DNA of 64,000 nt from Capitulum mitella (lineage: Eukaryota > Arthropoda > Thecostraca > Pollicipedomorpha > Pollicipedidae), in NCBI GenBank assembly GCA_030062745.1, contig CP099852.1:21288266-21352265 (forward strand), read 5' to 3'. The translations under genes were made by a program, and so were the position numbers. This document shows positions 10,764-22,058 of this stretch, piece by piece. Position 1 is the first letter of the stretch. Each line of letters starts with the position of its first letter. Under the pieces are notes generated by a model that was not told the DNA's origin, searched no databases, and worked only from the letters and a program-made list of their open reading frames with translations.

Positions 10764-12138
10764 CTAATCTGACCGTCTTTCTGGGATCAAACAGTAGGGT
10801 TTCGGCTCACAGATCAACGTCTTCTCTTCGTTGATGGCGAAGTCGTGGGTGAGGCCGTCGGGGAGACGCAGCCGATACCTCTGCACCACTCTGGTAACAA
10901 ACAGGAAGAGCTCGGCTCGGCCATCGACTCGCCAAGACAGGACCGTTTGCCGACGGAGAACGGCATGAGCGCCCGGCTCGGCCGGACCTTGCCGTCGGCG
11001 TCAAGGAACCGTTCCGGCCGGAACTCACCGGGCTTGGGGAAGTGCTGCTCGTTCTGGTGTACGGCCATCAGCAGCGACACGTTAAGTGCACCTCGGGGTA
11101 CCGTGTACCCGCCCAGCTGGAGGTCTTCCTCGGCGATGTGTCCCACCCCGACGGGCGTGATGTTCGCCAACCGCTGGGTCTCCATCAGCACGGCCTCCAC
11201 GTACGGCAGCCGCGGACGGACGGCCAGGGTCGGTAGCCGGTCGGCGCCGACCACGTGCCGGATCTCGTCATAGAGCCGCTCCTGCACGTCCTGACGCGAG
11301 CACAGGAAGCAGAAGGCCCAGCGCAGTGTGGTGGCCGTGGTGTCAAAGCCGGCGAAGTACAGGTCGATGATGCAGCGCAGCAGGTGCCGGTCAGTGAAGA
11401 GCTGCGGCCGCCGGCGCTGCTCCTGCAGCAGACAGTCGATGTAGTCGCGTGGCTCGCCGTCCAGGTCCACCGTTTTTCGGTGCCCCTCGATCGCCGGCCT
11501 GAGCAGCGTGTCGATCGGTACATGGAAGAGCTTCAGAAATTCGTCCAGTCCCGTGAGGCGGTACGGAAGCTTTCGCACAGCAGGAAGCGCGCCGACGATG
11601 GCAAAAACCGCTCCTAGGCTGAACAACTTTTCCATACTGTGCATGACTTCCAGGGCCCTGGGGTCATTCAGGCTAAGGCTTTCTCCCGCGACCATGCCCC
11701 AGATGATGTTGAACACGGCCACGTTCAGAGTCTTGTCAAGCATTATTTTGGTACCTTCATGACAAGTTATAACGCCCTCCAAGTATTGGGTGATTTGATC
11801 GTGCATAACTTCTTCCAGCCTCGACTTCCCCATGCCGAAGTTCCTGAGATGGAACAGCGTAAACCGACGTGTCTCATGCCACAGATCCCCGCTGGTAAAA
11901 ATGATTCCCTTGTCAGCGTAAAACAGCTCGAAGGCCGCGTTCTTCATTCTAGCGGACGCTTCAGGTTTGCTGTAGGCTTCTCTGATTAGTTCCGGGTCAG
12001 AAAGAACCACGACCGTCTCCGAACCCACTGTGACCTTGTAGATGGGACCGAACTCCTTGTACCACTTCATAAAGGACCGCTCATGATGTTTCCAGTTCAT
12101 GGAGAGTGCCTGGCCGATGAAAGGCAGTCCTTTGGGAC
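10764..12138 (-). CDS. Cytochrome P450, CYP2 clan, large 3' exon with frameshift
   Basis: Haem-thiolate monooxygenase, normally ER-anchored and dependent on NADPH-P450 reductase. The exon starts after a clear acceptor (TTGTTGTTTCAG) with GT CCC AAA GGA, so the GPKGLPFIG hinge codon is split (phase 1). The exon with the membrane anchor is missing. Visible motifs in order: helix-C WHETRR, helix-I AGFDTTATT, ExxR as ETQR, PERF, and haem-binding FSVGKRSCLG with its cysteine. About 8 codons later, near 10,915-10,922, one base is missing relative to the conserved frame. After the shift the usual C-terminus follows (RAELFLFVTRVVQRYRLRLP) to TAG at 10764-10766. Resemblance is to arthropod CYP15/methyl farnesoate epoxidase-like and CYP18/306-type enzymes; the substrate cannot be read from sequence. 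It is either a recent pseudogene or carries an assembly error. Confidence 0.82.
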
Positions 12139-12282
12139 CTGAAACAACAATGTTGATTCGTTTGATCACTTCGCTAAACTCCATTTGACAATGTGTGACA
12201 GCGTCAGTTTATGCTAGTCACGAACTGAGCAACAGAAAAATCGCAGCAATTTTTTGCTCGTACATTATCCTTCACAATAAGA

Positions 12283-12378
12283 CCAACTCCTGTGAACTTC
12301 TACAGCTAGCTTCGGGTCAGGGAGAGCAACGATACTTTTGCTTCTTAGAATCTCTGCTGCAAACTTAAAAGGCCCAAT
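12283..12378 (-). pseudogene. Possible second P450 exon fragment
   Basis: The minus strand reads IGPFKFAAEILRSKS then IVALPDPKLAVEVH. This resembles the FGPIYKVTVGSE / VVVLSDPELIREA segment of the P450 just downstream. An in-frame stop precedes it and no other P450 motifs adjoin. It may be the remnant of a tandem duplicate. The match is short and could be chance. Confidence 0.3.
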
Positions 12379-12570
12379 GTCACACCGACTGCTTTCTAGC
12401 TATTTCCCTAACCTGACTGATCGCCCCAAATGTTTAAAAATTTCATGGGGTAACCTTATGGAGCATTGGAATAGCCACCTCCGTTGCTCTGGTACACGAA
12501 AGACATTCATGAGCCAGACAACTACAGTTCATGTAAAAAGTAGCACCCACGTTTGAAAAAAGACCACACC

Positions 12571-12615
12571 CATCAACAACATACCACACTTCGTTAAAAA
12601 CGTGGTATGTTGATG
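12571..12615. repeat. Imperfect hairpin
   Basis: CATCAACA-ACA-TACCAC at the left pairs with GTGGTATGTTGATG at the right, leaving a 3-nt bulge and an AT-rich loop. No associated gene is recognised. Confidence 0.6.
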
Positions 12616-13603
12616 GCAGAGACGGCTCATCATAAGAGGCGACGGAGGCAGTCCCTCACCAGGAATATCAGAAGATGTGGAATTAAAATCATACATAATC
12701 TATGTCTAACAATACCATTTATAGAACTCAGTGCATCATTAAACAAGAATAATCTGCTCTTTTTGCTCCGCTTTCCTTAACATAGCAGGGAACAAGCTCA
12801 CAAAGATGTCGCACGCCGCACCGCATCCCCACCTCCGCATGCCCCGCAAGGATACGGCGCAAGGTTGCGGCAGAGGCAGCTAGCTCAGTCGCGTCAGCCA
12901 ATTCTAAAATCCTGTGCAAAACAGCGCCCCTGGTGATCGTCCGCGAAACTGCACTTCGGCCGCAGCCAACGCAACTGACAGACATCCCGAGAGACGAGAC
13001 GTAGTACTGACTCCAACCGCCGCCGTTGCGGCGCCACCGTCGGGCTCACCGACGAAGCATGTTCGATTACGCAAGATAGCAGCAGTGGCGGAGAAAGAAA
13101 GAGGGAAAGCCCATGGTTGCGCTAAAAGCATTGTTTGCAGGGCAACCATAGGCAGGAACAGGGATGGCGTGGTGCGTGGCCCCCACTTTTCGGGAATTTA
13201 ACATTAGGCCTATGGGGAAAACGTCTCTGCCCCCCGCCCCATCCGCTTTTCTGGATGTTCCGACGTTCCCTTGAACAAGCATTGATTAACACACCATATA
13301 CTAACATTTCGCATTTATTCAAAATGTTAGGCGTACTGGAACTGTGCACATGTGATTCAGTAACATGATTGTATGCCACCACTAGTCACGATCATTTCTC
13401 TGCCCTTGAAAAGGGAGAGAACTTTCTGCCTGGAGCGCTGGACGCGAGCGTGATGTGATTGTTTTCATCGCGCGGATTCGAGTAGATGCTCAGGTTGTCC
13501 TACCTTTGGCTACAGATAGGGACTTCACACCGAGAGGGATGCGTCAACATTTTATTTTTTGATTTACGTCTATCTGAGCAGGGTCGGATATCATTCATAC
13601 GGT
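12616..13603. other. Intergenic, no recognised gene
   Basis: The 12.8-13.1 kb part is GC-richer, with overlapping open frames on both strands and no recognisable domain. The missing first exon of the P450 would be expected in this direction; I searched for a hydrophobic anchor exon ending in PPG before a donor and found none. Confidence 0.4.
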
Positions 13604-13660
13604 CTAACCCTCGCCCGTATAGAGCTTTCTGCAAAACGTAAGCGTATGGGTGTCTGTACG
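13604..13660 (+). repeat. Family C terminus-like fragment
   Basis: CTAACCCTCGCCCGTATAGAG and the following CTGCAAAACG block resemble the family C ends at 58.1 and 59.7 kb (read inverted, TTAACCCTTGCCCGTATGGGG then CTGCATAACGCGG). The first base of the TTAA is changed to C. It may pair with the TTAACCATTGCCCGTAT end at 16,063, with copy A2 nested between. Confidence 0.45.
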
Positions 13661-13850
13661 AACGCCTCCGGCCACTTCGACGCCCTGTGTCCTAGAGCAT
13701 CGCGAAAAAATGGCGCGTTGCGCGTGACGAGATCTCGCAACTGGTACCTCTTTTTAAGGTCTCAAGTCAATGTATCACCTTCTAGATCGGGTTAAAAGTC
13801 AAAATTGGCAGAAAGTGGTACTTTTTCGAGATAAAGCGCAAATGAACGCC

Positions 13851-13920
13851 AAAAAATGAAATGATGAAAATGATGAAACAGGTGATGAAACAAAGAAAGA
13901 AAGAAATGATGAAACAAAAC
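13851..13920 (+). repeat. GATGAAA / GAAA simple repeat
   Basis: Several near-tandem ATGATGAAA units followed by GAAA repeats. Confidence 0.7.
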
Positions 13921-14187
13921 GGACATCGTAGTGTTCGTCAATAAATTATGAGTCTATCTGTTTGCTACATGGCTGTATTTTACCCATTGTATTTTAGCCA
14001 TGTCATGTTAGGTCAATCCTTGTCATGCAGGGTCGTCTGCCTAAATGCTTTCTTGGAGCTGCAGAAGCATTTTTGTAGGTAATAACAGATGCTAAAGTAA
14101 GATGTAGTACCTCAGCACTATTGTCAAGTACCATATAAAGTTTGCCTTAGGTCCTCAGATTAGCTAAAAAATCGTAACTTAGGCGCT

Positions 14188-15400
14188 TTAACCCTATTCC
14201 CGGCAGGGGGCTGAATCCGTCCCCCCTCGGGTTTTTTGCTTACCAATTCCAGGCTTTTCAACGCAGCTTCACGAAACTTAGTCACTTTTCCTAACTATTC
14301 TTTTTATGCGCTGTGATAAAATTTCAAAATTGTACATTGCTCAGGAGCGGAGCCACGCAACGTTTTTGGGAGGCACCTCAGGCTATTTTTGGCCATGTTG
14401 AGGGTAAAAGAAAAATGTCTGCCAAAAACAGAGTTTTTAAGATAGAACTTAAAACTTTATATGGATGTATAGCTAAATAGTTGGGCAATGTGCACACAAA
14501 ATTTTGTTTAGCTGTAATCACTTTATCAGGTCAGGTCAAGGTCAAAATTCAAAAATAGTTGTTTTGCAATAATTTTGGCACCGTTTTTTCAAATGCCAAA
14601 TTCGGAATATATATGACGTAAAATGTTGCCCTCTACTTGTGTATTAAGTTTCAGCTTGATATCGGGTCGGGTCATGGAGCTATGACCTAAAATGTCAGTG
14701 CGCGTACCCTATATCGCAATAGCCATTTCTGAAATTTTTGAAATAGAGTGAATTGAAATGATTGAAAACGTTTACAGATAATATTAAATGCAAACTAGAT
14801 CATTCCAGGAAACCCCAAGATCACTGGAGGTCATTTAAGGTCAAAGGTCACAAGTTGATCTAAAGAACGTGTGACTTTAACAGTTCCCCCTTTTTCATGT
14901 CCCTGGCACCGCCTATGCTAACATTATACAAACACTGTGATGCGATTTTTACTTCTTTAGCATAGCATGACTAGCAGAAGCCAAAAGTGTTTTTACCTTT
15001 TTTGTTCATTCAGTTGGAAGAAAACTAATCCTCCTATTTTTGAAACCCTGTGAACGCCCATCAATTTTCTCAAAATTTCAGGTTTGTGGACCTATGGTAA
15101 AAGCCCTATCCATAATCTCTCGATTCATGCCAGTTTCATTGAAATCGGTCAATAAACAACGGAGTTATAGGAAATCCAAAAGTACCCCCCATTTTGACAT
15201 TTTTTCTCCCCTGCATCCACAAATTTCAAAATTTTGAAAATTTCTTTCTGTTATATGTAGTTCACGTCACGGCAAATCAATTGCCGTTTGTTGCGATGAA
15301 ATCGGACGAGTAGTTCTCGAGATCTCATGGGGGGGGGGCCGAATCCGCCCCCCCTGCCGGGAATCGACCATACCGTCTAGCCCTCGGGGAATAGGGTTAA
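14188..15400 (-). mobile_element. TTAA element family A, copy A2
   Basis: Full-length, inverted relative to A1: the short (right) end comes first at TTAACCCTATTCCCGGCAGG and the long (left) end last. A perfect DR1 AGGTCA-A-AGGTCA lies at 14838-14850. The G-run hairpins are intact. No coding capacity is recognised. Confidence 0.88.
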
Positions 15401-16541
15401 AAGCGTTCTTTGAGCTCATATCCAACACCAAATCTAATTTTAGGCATGCCGTGGTATTGCAGACTCATCACGCCGCGGTCGAAGCCGCTCCGCCCGTCGA
15501 TGCAAGTCAGGCGTTCGCTGCATCGCGCACTCTTTTGATGAAATAAAAGATAAACTGCACGGAATTTGAATTGATCGACTGCTCACGCCTCAAGCACTCC
15601 GAATATATAGGTTGTTTTGCAAGCTCTATTTCCTACTGCATTCCCAAACATCAAACGTAACGTGTTTCCCGCAGTAGATCATGGCCTCAGTTTACACCCT
15701 ACACAATCCTAGTAATGAGCATAGGCCTATTAAATCTATTCATTGTCTTATAGACATGGAATTTAGAGTCGACTGATATCTATTTTATTGTATTTATGCA
15801 CTTTAACCGTCTTACAGTGAGACGAAACTGAGACCGTTGTAAACCGGCCGCGTCGGCGCGCGAAAACGGCTGTCATGGTTTCCGTTATGGCGCCATAGCT
15901 CTTTACCATGGCAAAGCAGAAGAAAATTTTTCATGATAACATGCAGAAAGGATGACCCAAAGGCACACAAATTTTCGATGGATCGCACAAACCGCTCGGA
16001 TGTTGCCCTCGAAAACCTCGGAGGGTTGCATCAATCCCCCATCCCGATACGGGCAATGGTTAATAGTTACACAACTTATATAAGAAAGACAGTCGTTTAT
16101 TAGACAGTATGGCATGCCTAACACTTGCGCTGTGCCTCAGGTGTTTGTGAGACCACAAGCTGCCACTGGTTTATGTCACACTGAGAAAACGACTCCAAGA
16201 CGTTTTGCCATTATTTTCCATTCTTATTTATTTGTTTATTTATTTCTTTACTTATTTACGTATTTTTGTTGTATTATACTTGGCTGTTTTATCTACTTAT
16301 TTTAATTCTTCTTTCAAGCAAGTTTTAGGTATAACATTCTAGTTTGAGTTCTCTGCTGAACCTCTTGCTAAACCAATTTCCGTATGGAAATGCAGAGCTC
16401 ATTGTAAACCAGCAAATGTTCTATAATCATCATTCATGAAGGCGGTACACGGTAAGAAGGGCTGTTGATCTCACGTTTGCGCATTCGGTTTATCGTGAGA
16501 CACGTTACTGGTTTCAGCGGATCAAGTCGCAACGTGTTTTG
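15401..16541. other. Intergenic; one TTAA terminus at 16,063
   Basis: No gene recognised. On the minus strand a TTAACCATTGCCCGTATCGGG terminus begins at 16,063 and is followed by a G-rich run, resembling family C ends. A T-rich low-complexity tract (TTTATTTATTT) covers about 16,205-16,275. Confidence 0.45.
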
Positions 16542-17041
16542 NNNNNNNNNNNNNNNNNNNNNNNNNNNNNNNNNNNNNNNNNNNNNNNNNNNNNNNNNNN
16601 NNNNNNNNNNNNNNNNNNNNNNNNNNNNNNNNNNNNNNNNNNNNNNNNNNNNNNNNNNNNNNNNNNNNNNNNNNNNNNNNNNNNNNNNNNNNNNNNNNNN
16701 NNNNNNNNNNNNNNNNNNNNNNNNNNNNNNNNNNNNNNNNNNNNNNNNNNNNNNNNNNNNNNNNNNNNNNNNNNNNNNNNNNNNNNNNNNNNNNNNNNNN
16801 NNNNNNNNNNNNNNNNNNNNNNNNNNNNNNNNNNNNNNNNNNNNNNNNNNNNNNNNNNNNNNNNNNNNNNNNNNNNNNNNNNNNNNNNNNNNNNNNNNNN
16901 NNNNNNNNNNNNNNNNNNNNNNNNNNNNNNNNNNNNNNNNNNNNNNNNNNNNNNNNNNNNNNNNNNNNNNNNNNNNNNNNNNNNNNNNNNNNNNNNNNNN
17001 NNNNNNNNNNNNNNNNNNNNNNNNNNNNNNNNNNNNNNNNN
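16542..17041. other. Assembly gap, 500 N
   Basis: Exactly 500 N, the conventional placeholder for a scaffold gap of unknown size. Open frames drawn through it are meaningless. Confidence 0.99.
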
Positions 17042-18680
17042 GCGTATACGCAACATTGTGTACGCAGCAACGAGTGCGATTGATATTGTTTGCACGCATG
17101 TTTTCACAGTGAAGACCCGGTCAGCTGCACGACCTGTGGATCGCCCTGAGCCTTCAGAGAAGCCCGGGCTTGCGCCTACTATATCAGTTTCGAAGCTCTG
17201 GTTGATGGCGACCGTGCGAGAGAACTGACGACTTGACAGCTCCCAACCAGGGGGCAGATGCTATAGAACCTTTATGGGAACCGTGAGCTGAAAAAAACAA
17301 AGTCCAAGTGGGAACATCGTCACCCACTCCTCCCGCTTGCACTATCGCCGGGCGCGTGTTGATGGTACGGGTCATGGGAGCGATTCCCTCGAGACACAAA
17401 TAATGCACCATCAATCAAATCAAACAACTGGAGAAAGAACACAAGAAAATTGCAAATGATGCGAAGGCTGGTTGCGCCGATTTGTTCCGTTTGCATGCAC
17501 ATTGTACGTGACACACTGACCGGGTGCGCCAAATACGGCCGATGCCCCAAACAATGGCATGTGCGTGATTCGGACACTCTGCAAGCACAATGAAATAAAC
17601 ACGCGGTCGCCCGTGCCTGCGTGAAAACGTTGGGCCATTTAGCCAACATTTTTAGTACACATGCGAAGGAACTGTGCCGTTTGCACTGCTGAACACAGCG
17701 GTGGGCTACAGCCAGAAGCAGGAGACCGCGCTGAAAATATCGCAGGCGTCAAAAGCTTTGAAACGTAGTTGACCGAATCTTCCGCCAGTCAAAAGTGTGA
17801 ACAAAGATACGACACCTGCAAACCTCGTTACGCTGGCATTAAGGATCCCACGGCATGTTCACTCTTGTCTATGCGGAAACCACATGGGTGGATGACCCAG
17901 AGCACAGTTACTCTATGCCTATCGCTACGACGTACACTCGCGATGTAGTGATGCACGGATAATACAGAGCGTTGCTGTGTACCAGCGCATGTTAATGTAG
18001 CGCAATACGCTTTGTGCGTTGGTTTCTAGGCTGCTGAGAAACGTCCAGAGAAAGTTTCCAAGAGAACTAACAGTGTGACCACTTCGAATTTCACCACAAC
18101 CCAGCAAGCTTCCAAGTCCAGGTTTATCCCTATATATTGACACTGAAGCATATTTCACACTCCCATGAAGCAAAGTACAGTGCACCAAGAGGGTTTTACA
18201 TTGTTCTGACTCGGATGCAGCAAAAAACCCAAAAAGCAATAGCAAGCAAACGTATTAAGGGACGTAATTACACGTTACTGACCTAGCTCGACCTTTACAA
18301 GGTCAATGACATGTGAAAGGTTCGCGTTTTTTGGCCATCATATGATAGAGTACGTCCGCTTCAATAATATATTAATGTCCAAATCAATCTACAGACTCAC
18401 ATGACTTTCATCTACCTTCAAACAACCTTCTGTGTTCCGCTCAAAATCTAGCGTTATTAGCCTATTCCAGGATCATGCATGTAAACAAACCGCCACTTAA
18501 CCAATTTCCGATCTAGCGAAGTGACATTTCTTACATTTTTTGTATAGAACGGATGCTTTTTGCGATATCTATGGAGAGAATTTCCGCAAAGTAAGGTTCT
18601 TCCCATTTACGGCACTCCTTTGAAGCTGCGCTGATTTGGAGATTTGTAGCGCCAAAAGCCATTTTGAGCTCAACCTTGAC
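17042..18680. other. Intergenic, no recognised gene
   Basis: Short open frames on the minus strand match no family I know. GACCT-type words appear at 18,280-18,320. No RNA gene or repeat array is apparent. Confidence 0.45.
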
Positions 18681-19878
18681 TTAACCCTATTCCCGGAGGG
18701 CTAGTCGGTATGGTCGATTCCCGGCAGGGGGCGGATTGCCCCCACCCCAGACCTTGAGAACGACTCGTCCGATTTCTTCGCAACAAACGGCAATCGATTT
18801 GCCGTGACGTGAACTACATTTTTATAAGAAGAAATTTTCAAAATTTTGAAATGTGTGGACACAGAGGGGCAAAAATGTCAAAATCTGGGGTATTTTTGGG
18901 ACTTCTTATAACTCCGTTGTTTTTCCACCGATTTCAGTGAAATTGGCATGCATCGAGAGATTATGGATAGGGATTTTACCATGAGTACACAAATCTCAAA
19001 TTTAGAGTTTGAGTTTGAATCTCAAATTTGGGTTTATAGTAATAATTTCGGTATTATTTTTTGAAATGTCAAACCCGAAATGTATGTGACGTAAAAGGGT
19101 GCCCTCTACTTGTGTACCACGTTTCAACTTGATATCAGGTCGGGTCACGGAACTATGACCTAAAATGTCAGTGCGCTTACCCTCTGTCACAATAGCCGTA
19201 AAATGGAATCCTTGAAATAGAGTGAATTCAAGTGATTAAAAACGTTTACAGGTAATATTAAAAGCACACAAGGTCATTCCAAGTGACTCCAAGGCCACTA
19301 AAAGCTATTTAAGGTCAAAGGTCACTTGTTGATCAAAGGAGCATGTGACCACGACAGTTCCCCCTTTTTCATGTCCCTGGCACCGCCTATGCTAACGTTA
19401 TGCAAACAATGTAATGCGATTTGTATTCTCTAGCATAGCATGACAAGCAGAAGCCAAAAAAAGTTTTTTTGCCTTTTTTGATCATTCATTGGATAAAAAA
19501 CTAATCCTGAACTAATTTTTGAAACCCTGTGAACGCCTATGAATTTTCTCAAAATTCTAAATGTATGTACCAATTTTAAAAGTCACATCCATAATCTCTC
19601 GATTTATATCAGTTTCACTGAAATCGGTTTATAAACAACAGAGTTATAAGAAGTCCAAAAATACCCCCCATTTTGATATTTTTACCCCCCAGCATCCACA
19701 CTCTTTCAAAATTTCGGAAATTTCTTTCTTTTTAAGTGCAGTTCACGTCATAGCAAATCGATTGCCGTTTGTTTCGATGAAATCGGACGTGTAGTTCTCA
19801 AGATCTCAGGGGGAGCCGAATCCTCTCCCCCCTGAGGGGAATCGGCCATGCCGTCTAGCCCTCCGGGAATTGGGTTAA
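18681..19878. mobile_element. TTAA element family A, palindromic copy A3 with two left ends
   Basis: Both termini are the long 'left' type: CCCTATTCCCGGAGGGCTAG at 18,685 and its inverse (GCCGTCTAGCCCTCCGGGAA) before TTAA at 19,875-19,878. Left-end sequence runs forward to about 18,990, then the element switches to the minus orientation around 19,000-19,030 for the rest. The result is an inverted repeat of roughly 300 bp with no normal right end. A perfect DR1 lies at 19,312-19,324. This looks like a rearranged or foldback derivative of family A. Confidence 0.78.
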
Positions 19879-20460
19879 TCTTTTATATGTTGGTCATGCG
19901 TGTTCTCATGGGGCTTAATGTGCATGAGATTTAATGCTTTTCCCATTGAATTCTCTTTATATGTTACATAGATATGTATTTCGCCGCCTACGCTTTGGTA
20001 ACTAGAACTAGATAGGTCTCAGAGAAAAGACTATATTGATGCTGTGGAAAGCTATAAAATGGCAAACGTTGACCTCACTTCAGATCAGTTATGACTTCCG
20101 TTGTTTAATATTTGTTCCTTGCGTCATTCTTTGTGAGGTTTCTACATACCTATGTGAAAAGGAACAGACAAATACATTACTCCAACATTACTTCAAAAGT
20201 GTGTCTATGATTCAACTTATGATGTCATGGGACCCGAACTATCGTGACCTGTTCACCATTTTTTCTATAAAGCGGTTGTTCTACTCAGGTAGAAAAAGTG
20301 GGAATATAGTGCTCGCCGGCGTTTATCACTCAGAAGTCATGGCGTAAAACCAAAGAGAAACACAAAACGCGCCAGGAAATTCGCGGACCAATTCGCCCGC
20401 ATCGACGAGCCACTCTTCCGCATCAATACGCACTGTTTATCACTGAAACAAGTGTTTTTC
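19879..20460. other. Upstream region of the secreted-protein gene
   Basis: No coding frame recognised. A splice acceptor (GTTTTTCTTTTCAG) ends at about 20,467, 100 nt before the start codon. This implies a 5' UTR intron whose upstream exon and promoter lie here or further left; I could not place them. Confidence 0.4.
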
Positions 20461-20567
20461 TTTTCAGCTGACCTCGGCGGATCACGGTCAGCGGTACATG
20501 CCTTGGCTCCCTGAGTGCCAGGGCCATCGGCCGGCCAGGGATTGGCTCCTCCGCTCCAAAGACGACC

Positions 20568-22058
20568 ATGCTGAGGCCCAGAACTGTTCTGGTTCTCTTC
20601 CTGGTCTGGATGGCTCTCTTTCCCGACTCTGTCCGATCCAAGTATGCTAACGGCGTGCGTCGAACGGGCAAGAAACTGGTGAACCAGCCCCCACTCGAAG
20701 AGCACCTTGTGGCAAGCCCCAGAAGATGTCTGATTATGTGCGCCGGTTTGGCCAGCTGTAGCGCCTTCAACTTCGGAACGATATCAGATGATGTCAATTG
20801 TCAGCTGTTCGAGCAAGGGGCGTGCCCAAACTACCAGCTGGTCGCCGACCCGACAGTCGACTTCTACGACGTCTACGACCACCCGGCCCGCCTGACGGAG
20901 CTGCTGCTGCCACGCTGGAATGAGCCGAGCTGCACACAGGATGGTCTCTGTTCCATCGACCGCAATGAAGGATTCTGCACAACAGACTCACATTGCAATG
21001 GATCTTTTTGTGTTTCGGCAGGCGCATATGGCTGCAACAATGGCACTTGTCAGATAAGAGAGACCTTTTGGGATGTTCGCCCCGGACTGGCTTTGCCCAG
21101 AATGCAGGAATTCGCTGTTCTTACGTTCGCTCATACCTTCAAAAAGCTGAAGCCTGGTACCTGCTCGCTCGATTTCTGCATAAAGCTAGGGGAAGGAGCA
21201 CAAGTGACGTTAATGCTACGAGTCTCATTGTACAGTTACAGACCGCAAGTGTGGGTCAGAATCGATGCGGCGCTAATAAGGGTGTCTTTTATTGGTCAGA
21301 CCTCAGCTGATGACACGGGAACCAATGTCACGTCTAGCATGGTAGACAACGTCTCCTTCACTCACCTGAAGCTGTCCTGGTGCGGAGGAAACGTATCCAT
21401 TGGTCCTGGGCACAACAAGAGTCTACCCACCACACAAGGAAACCTCAGTATACCCCTTCACATCCTGAAGGCATCCGCCATCGACGGTGCATCTTGGCTT
21501 CGAGTCAAGTCTGGAGTCGCCGACCCCTGGCTGTTCGAGGAGGCGGGCACAGGTCCGGACCCTGTCTTCGACGTGCCGAACGACGCCTGCATCCTCAGAC
21601 GCATCACTCCTGCTGATGACGTCACGGTCAAGTACGACTGCATGGCGGCTAATGGTTGCGATGCTTGTCTCAGCAGGTCACTGGACGAGAAGCTTATTGT
21701 ATCCATTTGGTATCCTCCTGGTGGCAATATTACGTCTAGTTTGCATCACTCAGAAGGGAGGACAACACTAGTTACGCAGACAGTTACGATGAGCCTCGTG
21801 CTGAACAGTGCCACATTTAACACGTTTACCGTCCGGTACAACAACGGAGCCGTGACCGTCTTCAGCAACAACGAAACCGCGCCGTTCTACGACGTCCAGG
21901 ACTCTTCGCCGTTGTCCAACATTTCCATAATAGGAGTCTGCTCATCACATGGCACGAAGCACGTCCGAATCGCGCGGTATGACCCGGCATGGAGAACGGA
22001 CACGTGGCTGACCGACGGAACGGGGTTCTCAAACATGGAACTGGAGCTGAGCCCGTAG
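20568..22058 (+). CDS. Secreted PAN / Methyltransf_FA-like domain protein
   Basis: A 496-residue single-exon frame. Residues 1-24 form a signal peptide (basic start, hydrophobic VLVLFLVWMALF, small residues before KYANG). Residues about 45-90 form a PAN/Apple-like region with CLIMCAGLASCSAFNF and further cysteines. Residues 122-162 are a compact cysteine-rich segment with at least seven Cys. Two Methyltransf_FA-like (FAMeT, PF12248-type) regions follow at about 167-325 and 345-470. The second holds FTVRYNNGAVTV and NISIIGVCSS, matching the family's [FW]-x-[IV]-x-W-x-G and 'VGVSTGWG' strands. Around ten N-x-S/T sequons suggest a heavily glycosylated extracellular protein. Despite the domain name, such proteins are not shown to be farnesoic acid methyltransferases. 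I infer an extracellular ligand-binding or adhesive role. The ATG is the first in the exon after the acceptor at 20,467. Confidence 0.8.
   Translation: MLRPRTVLVLFLVWMALFPDSVRSKYANGVRRTGKKLVNQPPLEEHLVASPRRCLIMCAGLASCSAFNFGTISDDVNCQLFEQGACPNYQLVADPTVDFYDVYDHPARLTELLLPRWNEPSCTQDGLCSIDRNEGFCTTDSHCNGSFCVSAGAYGCNNGTCQIRETFWDVRPGLALPRMQEFAVLTFAHTFKKLKPGTCSLDFCIKLGEGAQVTLMLRVSLYSYRPQVWVRIDAALIRVSFIGQTSADDTGTNVTSSMVDNVSFTHLKLSWCGGNVSIGPGHNKSLPTTQGNLSIPLHILKASAIDGASWLRVKSGVADPWLFEEAGTGPDPVFDVPNDACILRRITPADDVTVKYDCMAANGCDACLSRSLDEKLIVSIWYPPGGNITSSLHHSEGRTTLVTQTVTMSLVLNSATFNTFTVRYNNGAVTVFSNNETAPFYDVQDSSPLSNISIIGVCSSHGTKHVRIARYDPAWRTDTWLTDGTGFSNMELELSP

Noticed and set aside
16434-17228. Long open frames across the N gap
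   Set aside because: They exist only because N codons have no stops.
20568-22058. Calling this gene farnesoic acid O-methyltransferase, with the nearby P450 forming a hormone pathway cluster
   Set aside because: The Methyltransf_FA domain name is historical and enzymatic activity is not established for such secreted proteins. The two genes are 8 kb apart among transposons and show no sign of co-regulation.
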